The position numbers were made by a program, and so were the translations under genes. From the NCBI RefSeq assembly GCF_900016645.1, contig NZ_CDGJ01000005.1: a stretch of DNA of 64,000 nt; one strand, written 5' to 3'. The notes under the pieces are model-generated. The model worked only from the letters and a program-made list of their open reading frames with translations, ran no database searches and had not been told where the DNA came from. Position 1 is the stretch's first letter. Every line of letters begins with the position of its first letter. Below are positions 24,152 through 33,151 of the stretch, in pieces. Source of the stretch: Acididesulfobacillus acetoxydans (lineage in GTDB: Bacteria > Bacillota > Desulfitobacteriia > Desulfitobacteriales > Desulfitobacteriaceae).

Positions 24152-24710
24152 CCAAGCCGTCCCAAAAGACACTGAGAGCCTGTCTCAATTCCTCTTTCAA
24201 GGTTCCGTCCCCGGTAACGTACCAACTCATAAAATGCTGGATCATAATACCTTCCAACATCTCCGCCAAAAACGCCGGGTCGTAATTCGGGCTTATTTCT
24301 CCTTCCCGTTGGCCGAGCGCCAGGATGCCCTGCAAGCCGTAGTGCAGCCCCATATCGAACTCCGCTCCTTCGCGGCTGCGAACCACTACCCAAGCGATTT
24401 CACGTTCGTCCGTCACGAAATCCGCCCAATAATCGAAGAGACTCTCCAGTTTGGCCCGGGTGGAAAGATCGGCCTTTTCGCGCCGGCTCTCCAGAATATC
24501 CCGGTAGGCCCGCCGGGAGAACTCCAAGATCACAGCCTCTTTGGAACCGAAATAATTGTAAAAAGTGCCTTTGCCTACGTCCGCCAACTCCGTGATCTGC
24601 TCGATCGAAGTCCGCTCCAATCCCTGCTTGCGAAATAACTGCATAGCCGCCGTGAATATCTTTTCCGAGGTCTCCTGTTTTTTCCTCTCGCGGCGTGACA
24701 AATCCGCCAT
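24129..24710 (-). CDS. TetR-family transcriptional regulator
   Basis: A 193-residue repressor with an N-terminal HTH: TSEKIFTAAMQLFRKQGLERTSIEQITELADVGKGTFYNYFGSKEAVI is the canonical TetR DNA-binding domain. The C-terminal ligand domain is helical with no specific signature. Start at ATG 24710 behind GGGGAAGG; upstream in-frame codons are not likely translated. Its neighbours are uppP and the glycerate kinase; regulation of either is not evident. Its C-terminal codons lie in a 20-bp minisatellite. Confidence 0.88.
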   Translation of the reverse strand: MADLSRRERKKQETSEKIFTAAMQLFRKQGLERTSIEQITELADVGKGTFYNYFGSKEAVILEFSRRAYRDILESRREKADLSTRAKLESLFDYWADFVTDEREIAWVVVRSREGAEFDMGLHYGLQGILALGQREGEISPNYDPAFLAEMLEGIMIQHFMSWYVTGDGTLKEELRQALSVFWDGLAEERCRA

Positions 24711-24834
24711 TTGACCTTCCCCCTCGCGCAATCTTTCCTCCGGCCGGAACCAATTTCTGTTATATTTCGTTATCATCCAGAAATTTCCTGCCAGTGGGCG
24801 CAAGGTTGCATAAATTTTTCTCCGGAAAAACGCT

Positions 24835-25986
24835 TCAGGTCGAATGACGGGCTTCATAGCCCAGCTTCCAAACCAGCAGGGTCCGCCAAACCGCGCGTTC
24901 CAGCTGGGCCTCCGCCCGGCTCAAGGCTTCGCCCAGGCTAGTCGGGCCCTCCGCGATGCTCAGACACGCTTCTATGCCCGCCGCGGCCAGAAGGTTCGGG
25001 TCTCCTTCCACGGCCCCGGAGAGGACTAGGACCGGAACTCCGGCTTGGCGGGCATAAGCCGCCACTCCGGCCGGAACCTTACCAAACCCGGTTTGGAAAT
25101 CCGTCTTGCCCTCCCCCGTCAGGACCAAGTCGGCTCCCGCCATTTTCTCCCGTGCCCCGGCCGCTTCCAAAACGATTTCGCTACCGGACCTCAGGCTTGC
25201 CCCTAGTAAGCCGACCAGGCCCGCACCCAGCCCTCCCGCGGCACCGCCGCCCGGGAGGCCGAGAAGGTCGCGCCCCTGTACCTGACCGAGCACACGTCCC
25301 CAGTTGGCCAAGGCTTGATCCAACTCCCGCACCATCTCCGCCGTGGCCCCTTTTTGCGGTCCATAGACCGCGCTCGCCCCCTGAGGCCCGCAAAGTGGAT
25401 TTTGCACATCACAAGCCACTTCAAACTCAACATCCTGAACTCTGGGATGTAAATCGGCAAGTTCAATGCCGGTGAGGCGCGCCAACTCTGCGCCGCCCGG
25501 TCCCAGAGCCAAACCCCGGGCATCAAGCAATTTCGCGCCCAAAGCCTGCGCCATCCCCGCTCCGCCGTCATTGGTCGCGCTGCCGCCAATCCCAATCAGA
25601 ATCTTCCCGACTCCCTTGTCCAGAGCGTCTTTAATTAATTCCCCCGTGCCCCGGGTCGTGGTGACGAGCGGATTTCTCTCTTCAGCCGTCAGCAATGGGA
25701 GCCCCGAAGCCGCGGCCATCTCAATGACCGCGGTCCGCCCTTGATCGAGAAGACCGTACACAGCCTCCACCGGACGACCCAGCGGGTCGGAAACCGTGAG
25801 CTTCACCTTCTCTCCGCCCGCCGCGGCCAGAACGGCGTCCACGGTCCCCTCTCCCCCATCTGCCATCGGGATTACTTCCACCCTGCCCTCCGGGAATACG
25901 CGTTTCACCCCGCGTTCCATGGCTCGGGCCGCTGACAGGGCACTCAGACAGCCCTTGTAAGAATCCGGAGCCACAACAATACGCAC
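24835..25986 (-). CDS. Glycerate 2-kinase (GarK/GlxK family)
   Basis: Phosphorylates D-glycerate to 2-phosphoglycerate. The protein (383 aa, normal) starts MRIVVAPDSYKGCLSA and has IPMADGGEGTVDAV, IGIGGSATNDGGAGMAQALGA and LVLTGEGKTDFQTGFGKVPAGVA, all hallmark segments of the GarK fold. GTG start behind GGGAGGAG. It is followed by a TetR-type gene and preceded by a small membrane protein gene 13 bp upstream, which may be co-transcribed. Confidence 0.92.
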   Translation of the reverse strand: MRIVVAPDSYKGCLSALSAARAMERGVKRVFPEGRVEVIPMADGGEGTVDAVLAAAGGEKVKLTVSDPLGRPVEAVYGLLDQGRTAVIEMAAASGLPLLTAEERNPLVTTTRGTGELIKDALDKGVGKILIGIGGSATNDGGAGMAQALGAKLLDARGLALGPGGAELARLTGIELADLHPRVQDVEFEVACDVQNPLCGPQGASAVYGPQKGATAEMVRELDQALANWGRVLGQVQGRDLLGLPGGGAAGGLGAGLVGLLGASLRSGSEIVLEAAGAREKMAGADLVLTGEGKTDFQTGFGKVPAGVAAYARQAGVPVLVLSGAVEGDPNLLAAAGIEACLSIAEGPTSLGEALSRAEAQLERAVWRTLLVWKLGYEARHST

Positions 25987-25999
25987 CGGAACTCCTCCC

Positions 26000-26335
26000 T
26001 CAATTTTGCCGGCTCAGGCGCAGCCCCATCCAGACCCCAATCAGGACGAAGATGACCAGGCTCAAAAAATCGACCCCGACCATACTCCAATCCTGCACCG
26101 CTATCCCGGCCAGATAGGTTAGAACATAAGTCAGCACATTGTAAACAAGGGCGGCCGTCAAGACCTCTCTGATTCCGCTTTTCTGCTCCACATATCCGGC
26201 CAGGAATCCGACCGGATAGAAGACGGCAAAGTTGAACGCCACTTGACTCAAATAAGTCTCCGCCGTAAAGACGCCGCTCCAAATAAAATACAAAAGAAAA
26301 AGGATAGCCCCGTAACGCCAAAAATTGAGCCGCAT
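26000..26335 (-). CDS. Small four-helix membrane protein
   Basis: A 111-residue hydrophobic protein with four predicted membrane segments (YGAILFLLYFIWSG, AVFYPVGFLAGYV, ALVYNVLTYVLTYLAGI, FLSLVIFVLIGVWMGL). ATG at 26335 is used because GGAGGGCGGC overlaps an ATG further up. No family motif. It lies just upstream of the glycerate kinase gene on the same strand and could be a small transporter component or a membrane regulator; there is no direct evidence for either. Confidence 0.65.
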   Translation of the reverse strand: MRLNFWRYGAILFLLYFIWSGVFTAETYLSQVAFNFAVFYPVGFLAGYVEQKSGIREVLTAALVYNVLTYVLTYLAGIAVQDWSMVGVDFLSLVIFVLIGVWMGLRLSRQN

Positions 26336-26440
26336 GCCGCCCTCCATCCGAGCTATCAGGAAACCCTCCCCCCAAGACCGATTCTCCCATACCCCAGGTG
26401 TGACCCTTATTCTCTACTCCGGGTTAACTCCCCATCGTTG

Positions 26441-26642
26441 TGCGGCATCCGTTCCGGTCTCACCTCGGCCCGCGGCACCCCTCTCATGGACCTCTGTCCC
26501 CGCGGCACCCCTCTCATGGACCTCTGTCCCCGCGGCACCCCTCTCATGGACCTCTGTCCCCGCGGCACCCTCTCATGGACCTCTGTCCCCGCGGCACCCT
26601 CTCGTGGACCTCTGTCCCCGCGGCACCCGTTCCGGTCTCCGG
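26441..26642. repeat. 29/30-bp minisatellite with flanking repeats
   Basis: Units start at 26471, 26501, 26531, 26561, 26590 and 26619: four of 30 bp and one of 29 bp, then a partial unit. The unit core is CGCGGCACCCCTCTCATGG. The array is bracketed by two copies of CCGTTCCGGTCTC (near 26449 and 26628). No gene is supported in 26336-26760; open frames there just reflect the repeat. Confidence 0.9.
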
Positions 26643-26760
26643 AGCCCAAGCGACTATGCTGGGGTTTTGAGGATCCGTCTCGGGGTGAGCCCTTAAGCCT
26701 GAGGCTATAGACGAGTGAATCCGGATATCACCCTCTCCGAAGCACGGCGGCCCCCAAACC

Positions 26761-28212
26761 TTAGAAGCTATAGTTGGGGGATTCTTTGGTAATCGTCACA
26801 TCATGGGGATGGCTCTCCCTCAATCCCGCCGCCGTCATGCGGATAAATCTGGTCTTGGTACGCAAGGCTTCAATATTGGCGCTCCCACAATAACCCATGC
26901 CTGCTCTCAGCCCTCCGATCATTTGGTAGACCGTCTCGGCCAGGGGGCCTTTATAGGGAACCCTTCCCTCGATCCCCTCCGGAACCAGTTTCTGATCCTT
27001 TTCCTGGAAATAGCGATCCCGGCTGCCTTCTTTCATAGCCCCGATCGAGCCCATACCGCGATACACTTTAAAACTTCGCCCTTGATAGATTTCGATTTCA
27101 CCCGGGCTTTCCTCGGTTCCGGCGAACAGGCTGCCGACCATAACCACCCCCGCGCCGGCCGCCAAAGCTTTGACGATATCGCCCGAGAACTTGATTCCCC
27201 CGTCGGCAATGACCGGAATTCCCTGCTTGTCCGCCTCCTGCGCACAATCCATGATCGCTGTGATCTGCGGCACGCCGATCCCCGCCACGACCCGGGTCGT
27301 ACAGATGGACCCCGGCCCGATGCCCACCTTGACGGCATCGACTCCCGCCTGGATCAAATCCCGGGTCCCTTCGGCTGTAGCCACATTTCCGGCAATGATT
27401 TGCGCCCCCGGGAAATGGTGACGCATTTCCTTAACCGTCCTCAGAACCCCGACCGAATGGCCGTGGGCGGTGTCGACCACAAGAACATCGACTCCCGCCT
27501 TCAGCAAAGCCTCCGCTCTTTCTATGGTATCGTCGGTAACCCCCACGGCCGCCCCGACTCTCAGACGCCCCCGCTCATCCTTGGCTGAATTGGGGTACTG
27601 GCGCGCTTTCTCGATGTCTTTAATCGTAATCAGCCCTTTGAGGTCACCCTGGGCGTCAACAATCGGCAGTTTTTCGATTCTGTGTTTGCTCAGAAGTTCT
27701 TTTGCCTCCTCCAGAGTCGTGCCGACGGGAGCGATGACCAAATTATCTTTGGTCATAACCTCTTCAATCCGGCGCTGGTAATCTTTCTCAAAACGCAGGT
27801 CCCGGTTGGTCAGAATTCCCACAAATTTCATACCCACCGTAATCGGGATACCCGAAATCCGGTATCTGGCCATTAAGTTCAAGGCATCCTGAATTTTCTG
27901 TTCCGGATGGAGAAAAATGGGGTCCGTGATAATACCGTGCTCCGAGCGTTTCACCCGGTCCACTTCCAGTGCCTGCTCGTCAATACTCATGTTTTTGTGG
28001 ATAATGCCGATGCCGCCCTCCCGCGCTATCGCAATAGCCATGCGGGCATCCGTCACTGTATCCATCCCCGCACTCATTAACGGGATATTCAATTTGATTT
28101 TCTGCGTGAGATAAGAGCTTACATCCACATCCCTCGGTAATACCTCGGACCTGGCGGGGACGAGTAAAACGTCATCAAATGTTAATCCTTCTCCAATAAT
28201 GCGGCTCGACAT
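26761..28212 (-). CDS. guaB: IMP dehydrogenase
   Basis: Converts IMP to XMP, the committed step of GMP synthesis. The 483-residue protein is full length. A TIM barrel is interrupted near residues 95-210 by two CBS domains. The catalytic loop GIGPGSICTTRVVAGIGVPQ carries the active Cys, and the flap RGMGSIGAM and the C-terminal YRGMGS/ECVP-type region are normal. ATG behind AAAGGAG. Transcribed alone, probably from the extended -10 promoter upstream. Confidence 0.97.
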   Translation of the reverse strand: MSSRIIGEGLTFDDVLLVPARSEVLPRDVDVSSYLTQKIKLNIPLMSAGMDTVTDARMAIAIAREGGIGIIHKNMSIDEQALEVDRVKRSEHGIITDPIFLHPEQKIQDALNLMARYRISGIPITVGMKFVGILTNRDLRFEKDYQRRIEEVMTKDNLVIAPVGTTLEEAKELLSKHRIEKLPIVDAQGDLKGLITIKDIEKARQYPNSAKDERGRLRVGAAVGVTDDTIERAEALLKAGVDVLVVDTAHGHSVGVLRTVKEMRHHFPGAQIIAGNVATAEGTRDLIQAGVDAVKVGIGPGSICTTRVVAGIGVPQITAIMDCAQEADKQGIPVIADGGIKFSGDIVKALAAGAGVVMVGSLFAGTEESPGEIEIYQGRSFKVYRGMGSIGAMKEGSRDRYFQEKDQKLVPEGIEGRVPYKGPLAETVYQMIGGLRAGMGYCGSANIEALRTKTRFIRMTAAGLRESHPHDVTITKESPNYSF

Positions 28213-28254
28213 GTCAGGCTCCTTTCCTAATCTCCCATTTTTCGATTTCTCATT

Positions 28255-28262
28255 AGTATAAC
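28255..28262 (-). promoter_or_regulatory. Extended -10 promoter of guaB
   Basis: TGTTATACT (an extended -10, TGnTATACT) on the minus strand, about 45 bases before the guaB start. The -35 region is weak. Confidence 0.5.
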
Positions 28263-28429
28263 AGATAACCGGCGCGCTTAATAGGTTATTTTAGACAATC
28301 TCCTCGAAAATTGTGCAGCTCTGCCGTCTCGCCTTCCCGGCCCGCTTGCGTTCCTGCCGGCCCTCGGGTAGAATCGTAAGTGGACAATCATCCGGGCAAC
28401 AACCGATTCGGAGGGAGGGTACCCGCAGA

Positions 28430-28945
28430 GTGCGCGGCCGGAGCATCTTTTACCGCAGCGGACAATTCATCGATGTGCTTTGGGCCCGTTTCGGACGGGA
28501 GGACCTAAGCCGCGCGCGCCATTTCCTCCCCGCAACCGCCTACGCGCTTTTCTTGCGCCAGTCTCCCGCCGAACGGCGGCACTCTCTCAAAGTTGCCGCC
28601 ATAATCGACAACCGGGGCCCGGCTCTGCCGCCCAATGAACGGAGGACCTTGCTCCAGGCCGCCTTGTTGCATGATTGCGGCAAATCTCTCTTCCCGCTCC
28701 GCCTCTGGCAGCGTGTTCTGGTCGTGTGCTGCCAAAAATCTCCTCAGGAGGTGCAAACCCGTCTCCTCCGGGGCCCCAAAGTCGTCTCCTCCCCTTTGCG
28801 CCTGGCTCAGCTCCATCCGGCCTGGGGCAGCCGGCTGGCCCATCAAGCCGGCTTGAACGACGAGGTCTGCCGCCTCATAGCTGAGCATCATCAGCCGCGC
28901 ACCCCTCTTGGGCGCCTCCTGGCTGAGGCGGACGACCGCTGCTGA
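28430..28945 (+). CDS. HD-domain phosphohydrolase-like protein
   Basis: A 171-residue protein with an HD-domain pattern: HDCGKS near residue 80 (the HD pair) and HPAWGSRLAHQAGLNDEVCRLIAEHHQP near 130-155, giving the other His ligands. Such proteins are metal-dependent phosphohydrolases; this compact, GYP-less form is probably not a cyclic-di-GMP phosphodiesterase of the HD-GYP type, but the substrate is unknown. Start GTG 28430 with GGAGGGAGG upstream. Convergent with the next gene, sharing a terminator. Confidence 0.7.
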   Translation: MRGRSIFYRSGQFIDVLWARFGREDLSRARHFLPATAYALFLRQSPAERRHSLKVAAIIDNRGPALPPNERRTLLQAALLHDCGKSLFPLRLWQRVLVVCCQKSPQEVQTRLLRGPKVVSSPLRLAQLHPAWGSRLAHQAGLNDEVCRLIAEHHQPRTPLGRLLAEADDRC

Positions 28946-28960
28946 AACGAAAATACGGGC

Positions 28961-29004
28961 AAAAAAGCATGAAACCCCGCGAGACGGTTTCATGCTTTCT
29001 TTTG
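28961..29004. terminator. Bidirectional terminator
   Basis: A ten-base-pair stem GCATGAAACC/GGTTTCATGC (28967-28976 with 28986-28995) flanked by an A6 run and a CTTTCTTTT run, between two convergent genes. Confidence 0.85.
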
Positions 29005-29280
29005 ATTGAGTTCTATCCTTTCCTGCAGTTCCACAATCTGGCGATTTTTCGAGAACAACCATTTGGCGAACCGGCTGTTATCCCTCTGCAAGCGGACATT
29101 TTCTTTCTCCAGGTTATGGATGAGAGCGATTTTTTCCCGCTCCACTTTTTCCAGAAGGTTCATCAGAACCCTGCGGCTGACACGCAAATGCTCAACCCGC
29201 TGTTCCAACTCTTTGACACGCACTCTGAGCAGCGTAAGTTCTTCTTGCTCTTCCAAATCCCGTCGCACCCCCGGCATCAT
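28990..29280 (-). CDS. Short coiled-coil protein, 96 aa
   Basis: A charged protein with a continuous heptad-like pattern from residue 8 to 75 (LEEQEELTLLRVRVKELEQRV, then LIHNLEKENVRLQRDN), so a parallel coiled coil is likely. It has no other motif. The ribosome binding site is weak (GGAAA before ATG 29280). It overlaps the shared terminator at its 3' end. Function unknown; helical adaptors near guaB/HD genes are not a known system. Confidence 0.6.
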   Translation of the reverse strand: MMPGVRRDLEEQEELTLLRVRVKELEQRVEHLRVSRRVLMNLLEKVEREKIALIHNLEKENVRLQRDNSRFAKWLFSKNRQIVELQERIELNQKKA

Positions 29281-29318
29281 CGTATTTCCAATAATATTCT
29301 ATGCCGGGGGAGAACGTT

Positions 29319-30494
29319 TTAACCCTTTTGCCCCAAAAACCGCCCGATTCGTTCGGTCGCTTCCCGCATCACAGATTCCTCTTGAACTAAAGCAACCCTG
29401 ACATAGCCCTCCCCGTGAGTACCGAAGGCCACGCCGGGAACTACCAGCACTCCGGCCTCCCGCGCCAAGTCAACAGCAAAGCGGAACGAGTCCCCGCCCC
29501 CCGGCACCGGTGCCCACACGAACATCGAGGCCTGGGGAGCAGGTATCGTCCATCCCGCCCGGGCACAGCCTTCCAACCAAACATCCCGGCGCCGCTGGTA
29601 AGCCCGGCGGTTCTCCGCCACTGTCTCTTCCACCTCCGCCCGGCCGGCCAGAGCCTCGACCGCGGCCCGCAAGACAGGGGCGAACCCTCCGTAATCGATA
29701 TTCGATTTGACCGCTGCCAGTGCCTCCACGGCTGGGGCGTTACCCACCGCAAAGCCCAGACGGGCTCCGGCAAAATTGTAGGTCTTGGACAGGGAATGAA
29801 ACTCGATTCCCACCTCTTTGGCACCCTCGGCTTGCAGAAAACTGACCGGCCTGTACCCCTCAAAGGCAAGTTCCGAGTAAGCGGCATCGTGGCAAACGAG
29901 AATATGATATTGGCGGGCAAAGTCCACGACCCGTTGGAAGAAAGAGAGCGGCGCCACCCCTGCAGTCGGGTTGTTGGGATAATTCAGAAACAGGATCTTA
30001 GCCCGCCGGGCCGTCCCGGGATCCACTTCCTCCAGGTCCGGCAAGAAGTCGTTCTCCGCCCGCAGGGCCAGAGGTATCTTTACTCCGCCCGCCAGGAGCA
30101 AACCGGCCGTATAGATGGGGTAGCCGGGGTCCGGTATGAGCGCAGGGTCTCCCGGATCGATGTAAGCCCAAAACACGTGCGCCAATCCGTCCTGGGAACC
30201 CATTAAAGGCAGGACCTCCCGCTCGGGGTCCAGGTCGACACCGAAACGGCGCTTGTACCAGATCGCGCAGCTCTCCCTCAGTTCCGCACTTCCCCGGGTC
30301 AAAGTATACCCGTAGTTCCTTTCGTCAAGCGCAGCCCTGCTGAGAGCCTCCCGAACCGAGGGAGCCGGCGGCCGGTCCGGACTGCCGATCGTTAAGTTTA
30401 TTAAATCCTTTCCTTGCTTGAGTAAATCCAAACGGAGCTCATCCAGGCGGGAAAAAACAGAAACTCCCAGCCCCTGCATTCTCTGCGCCAACAT
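29319..30494 (-). CDS. PLP-dependent aminotransferase, class I/II
   Basis: A 391-residue fold-type I aminotransferase. The PLP lysine is in HSLSKTYNFAGARLG, and NYPNNPTAG, the Asp in CHDAAYSELAFEG and the C-terminal Arg in EGYVRVAL are standard. The overall form resembles the LL-diaminopimelate/alanine aminotransferase group annotated in Clostridia. Start at ATG 30494 (MLAQRMQGL) behind GAGGGGG, since the earlier in-frame codons lack a site. It lies 14 bp downstream of the PHP gene. The exact substrate is not decided by sequence. Confidence 0.85.
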   Translation of the reverse strand: MLAQRMQGLGVSVFSRLDELRLDLLKQGKDLINLTIGSPDRPPAPSVREALSRAALDERNYGYTLTRGSAELRESCAIWYKRRFGVDLDPEREVLPLMGSQDGLAHVFWAYIDPGDPALIPDPGYPIYTAGLLLAGGVKIPLALRAENDFLPDLEEVDPGTARRAKILFLNYPNNPTAGVAPLSFFQRVVDFARQYHILVCHDAAYSELAFEGYRPVSFLQAEGAKEVGIEFHSLSKTYNFAGARLGFAVGNAPAVEALAAVKSNIDYGGFAPVLRAAVEALAGRAEVEETVAENRRAYQRRRDVWLEGCARAGWTIPAPQASMFVWAPVPGGGDSFRFAVDLAREAGVLVVPGVAFGTHGEGYVRVALVQEESVMREATERIGRFLGQKG

Positions 30495-30508
30495 ATAAAC
30501 ATTCCCCC

Positions 30509-31369
30509 TCAACAACCTAACTTTTCCGGCTCGAGCCGTTGACTGAGCGCCCATTCCTTGATTTGGCGCACGACCGCCATGGATACTCCCCAGCCTCCGA
30601 GTTTGGCGGCGGGCTTGCGTTTCTCCCCATGGAAATCCGAACCTCCGGTCATGATCAAGTTCAAGTCCAGGGCAATTTTGTATAAGGCCCTTTCCTCCGC
30701 CTCCCTGTGCTCGGAGTGATATACTTCCACTCCCTGCAGACCCGCCGTAACCCAAAAAGGAATCCTGCCGGCCAGCCCGCCGAGCCCCGGGTGTGCCAAA
30801 ACAGCTACTCCGCCGGCTGCCCGGACGAGGCCGATTCCTTCTTCCGGAGTCAGCTTCGGGCGCGGAACATAAGCCGGAGCCCCCCGCCCGAGGTAGCGTT
30901 CAAACGCTTCCCCGATACTGCCGACGCAGCCGTGCGCGATCAGAACCTGCGCCACATGCGGACGTCCTACGGACTCCCCCGTGGCCACCCGAGAAATTTC
31001 CTCCGGCTCGATCTCGATGCCCAAAAGGGAAAGTCTTTCCAGTATCCTCCTGATTCTTCCTTCTCTGCCCAGGCGCAAACTCGCCAGGCGCTCCCTCAGG
31101 AGGGCAGAACCGCCGTCGGGTTGATAACCTAAAATGTGAACTTCCCGGCCCTGCCACTCCGTATTGAGCTCGATACCGCGCACGATCTCAACTCCGGTTT
31201 TTTCTCCGACCGTTTCCGCCTCTTCCCAGCCCGCTATCGTATCATGATCCGTAATACCAACCGCCCTGAGACCGATCCGGGCTGCCAGGCGAACGACATC
31301 CCCGGGGGTAAAAAGCCCGTCGGAAGCCGTCGTGTGGCAATGCAAATCCGCTTGAACTTCCGCCGCCAC
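30509..31369 (-). CDS. PHP-domain phosphoesterase
   Basis: A 286-residue protein with PHP metal motifs: ADLHCHTTASDG at the start, GITDHDTIAGW, then VLAHPG and a final TGGSDFHGE. This is the compact PHP form related to the 3',5'-nucleoside-bisphosphate phosphatase (RnaA/YciV family) and to other metal-dependent phosphoesterases. GTG at 31369 follows AAAGGAGAAGG; the open frame extends further but without a start site. It is probably co-transcribed with the aminotransferase downstream. Confidence 0.82.
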   Translation of the reverse strand: MAAEVQADLHCHTTASDGLFTPGDVVRLAARIGLRAVGITDHDTIAGWEEAETVGEKTGVEIVRGIELNTEWQGREVHILGYQPDGGSALLRERLASLRLGREGRIRRILERLSLLGIEIEPEEISRVATGESVGRPHVAQVLIAHGCVGSIGEAFERYLGRGAPAYVPRPKLTPEEGIGLVRAAGGVAVLAHPGLGGLAGRIPFWVTAGLQGVEVYHSEHREAEERALYKIALDLNLIMTGGSDFHGEKRKPAAKLGGWGVSMAVVRQIKEWALSQRLEPEKLGC

Positions 31370-31627
31370 TCTACCTTCTCCTTTTCCCACCACTTTTTGT
31401 CCCGTTTTCCGCCTCGAAAACTCCTCGAAACCTCCTCGTAATTTCCGGCTCTCAGGATCTTTTGCCGCTTGCACCGCCGCAACAGTCCAACGGACTGTCC
31501 GGCAGCGCGCACGAAATCTCACAGGCGGAACCTGAGGGCAATAGGCAGCCGAATCCAAAGGCTATACCCCCGGCGGACCCGACCCGCATCAACCCTCGCG
31601 CCGCGCTTACTTTCAGTCTATCCTTTC

Positions 31628-32578
31628 TTATCTTAGCACATTCGACAATAACCGCTCAAAATTTTTCGCGTAGATCTGCCCGATCTCCTGGGAGGAAAAT
31701 CCCGCCCGTTCCAAATCCTCCGCCAGGAGCGGCAGGGTACTCACATTTTCCAAACCGTCCGGGGTCTCCGCGATCCCGTCAAAATCCGAGCCGAGCCCGA
31801 TCACGTCCACTCCGGCCACCTCGGCGATGTGTGAAATGTGCCGGACGACATCCCGGCGCTCCGCTCGCCCTGAATCCGACAGAAAGGCTGGGCAAAAATT
31901 CAGCCCAACCACTCCCTTGTTCCGGGCCAGTGCCTTCAACTGCCCGTCCGTCAAATTGCGGGGATGGTCGCAAAGCGCCCTGGCGCAGGAATGAGAGGCG
32001 ACGATAGGAGCGGACGACAGTTCGAGAACATGCCAAAATCCTGCTTCGTTGAGGTGGGAAACGTCTACAATCATGCCCAACTCATTGAGCCGCCGAACCA
32101 CTCTCTCGCCAAAATGCGATAAACGGCCTTGACTCCCCTGCTCTCCCACCCCGTCCCCAATCGCATTGCGCTGATTCCAGGTCAGGCCCAAAGCCCGCAC
32201 CCCCAGCCGGTGGATGATGTCCAGCAGGAAGAGGCTCTCACCCAGGATTTCCCCGCCCTCCACACTCAATAACAGACCCGTTTTGCTTTCCGGCTCGATC
32301 CGTTTCAGGTCGTCCCTGCCTTGAATGAGAAACACCCTTTCCCCATTATCCGAGACAAAACGGTGCAACGCGGCAATCAGTTCCAAGCCGCGCATCGTCG
32401 CTCGCGCCGGTTTATACTCGCTTTCGATGAAGGCTGCCATGAACTGGACACCCACACGCCCCCGGCGGGCCCTTTCCAAATCCCACTGCCCTCCTTCCTG
32501 ACCGCGCAGGCTCCGCCGCTCCGAAGAGTAATCACCTATGCTGTCACAATGGCCATCAATCACGTAAGGTTTATTCAT
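31628..32578 (-). CDS. Membrane dipeptidase family (M19)
   Basis: A 316-residue zinc dipeptidase: DGHCDSIGD at the N-terminus supplies the HxD metal ligands, LLSVEGGE carries the bridging Glu, and VASHSCARALCDHPRN plus GLGSDFDG complete the site. There is no signal peptide. Related proteins cleave dipeptides or acyl-amino acids; in sporulating Firmicutes it is often found next to spoVS, as here. Start at ATG 32578 behind GGGGGGCG. Confidence 0.88.
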   Translation of the reverse strand: MNKPYVIDGHCDSIGDYSSERRSLRGQEGGQWDLERARRGRVGVQFMAAFIESEYKPARATMRGLELIAALHRFVSDNGERVFLIQGRDDLKRIEPESKTGLLLSVEGGEILGESLFLLDIIHRLGVRALGLTWNQRNAIGDGVGEQGSQGRLSHFGERVVRRLNELGMIVDVSHLNEAGFWHVLELSSAPIVASHSCARALCDHPRNLTDGQLKALARNKGVVGLNFCPAFLSDSGRAERRDVVRHISHIAEVAGVDVIGLGSDFDGIAETPDGLENVSTLPLLAEDLERAGFSSQEIGQIYAKNFERLLSNVLR

Positions 32579-32687
32579 GAAAAACGCCCCCCTATATGCT
32601 TGCCGCAGCAAATTCCGGCGGATGAAGAAACAGCCGTAGACCGCCCGCTCAGGCAGCACGCTGAAAAGGTTTTTCGGATAGGAATCG

Positions 32688-32715
32688 AAAAAGCCTGTTT
32701 GCTGGGCAAACAGGC
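32688..32715 (-). terminator. spoVS terminator
   Basis: Stem GCCTGTTTG/CAAACAGGC with a short loop, followed on the minus strand by TTTTT, 14 bases after the spoVS stop and upstream of the dipeptidase gene. Confidence 0.85.
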
Positions 32716-32728
32716 CGGAAAGCTGCAA

Positions 32729-32989
32729 TCAACGCGGTTCAACGATGAGCTTGATCGCTGTCCGTTCTTCTCCGTCAATCTGAATGTCCGTGAAGGCCGG
32801 GATGCAGATTAGGTCCACCCCGCTCGGAGCGACAAATCCCCGTGCAATGGCCACGGCTTTCACCGCTTGGTTGAGGGCTCCTGCTCCGATCGCTTGCAAT
32901 TCCGCACCCCCTCGTTCGCGAAGTACTCCGGCCAGCGCACCGGCGACAGAATTCGGGCTTGACTTAGCTGAGACTTTTAAGACGTCCAT
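32729..32989 (-). CDS. spoVS: Stage V sporulation protein S
   Basis: An 86-residue protein matching SpoVS: MDVLKVSAKSSPNSVAGALAGVLRERGGAELQAIGAGALNQAVKAVAIARGFV, ending with a beta-rich DGEERTAIKLIVEP. SpoVS folds like an Alba-type nucleic-acid-binding protein and is needed for completion of sporulation. Its presence points to a spore former. ATG behind AGGAGGTTG; an intrinsic terminator follows. Confidence 0.95.
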   Translation of the reverse strand: MDVLKVSAKSSPNSVAGALAGVLRERGGAELQAIGAGALNQAVKAVAIARGFVAPSGVDLICIPAFTDIQIDGEERTAIKLIVEPR

Positions 32990-33151
32990 AAACTACAACC
33001 TCCTGTTTGCTCATTGACATGTATTTCCACTTCGCCTCTGCTAGATATTCGCGACAAAATCAAAAAGTCCTTTATTCTCAGAGAATTTTCTGATTTTTCC
33101 TCGGGAATAGCTGCGCTCCTTTAGCCATCCGCCCTCAACATTCCGGTTCAC

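Noticed and set aside
26243..26710. Plus-strand frames with Pro/Arg/Gly/Thr repeats over the minisatellite
   Set aside because: The reading frames follow from the 30-bp unit; frame changes at the 29-bp unit and lack of start signals argue against a gene.
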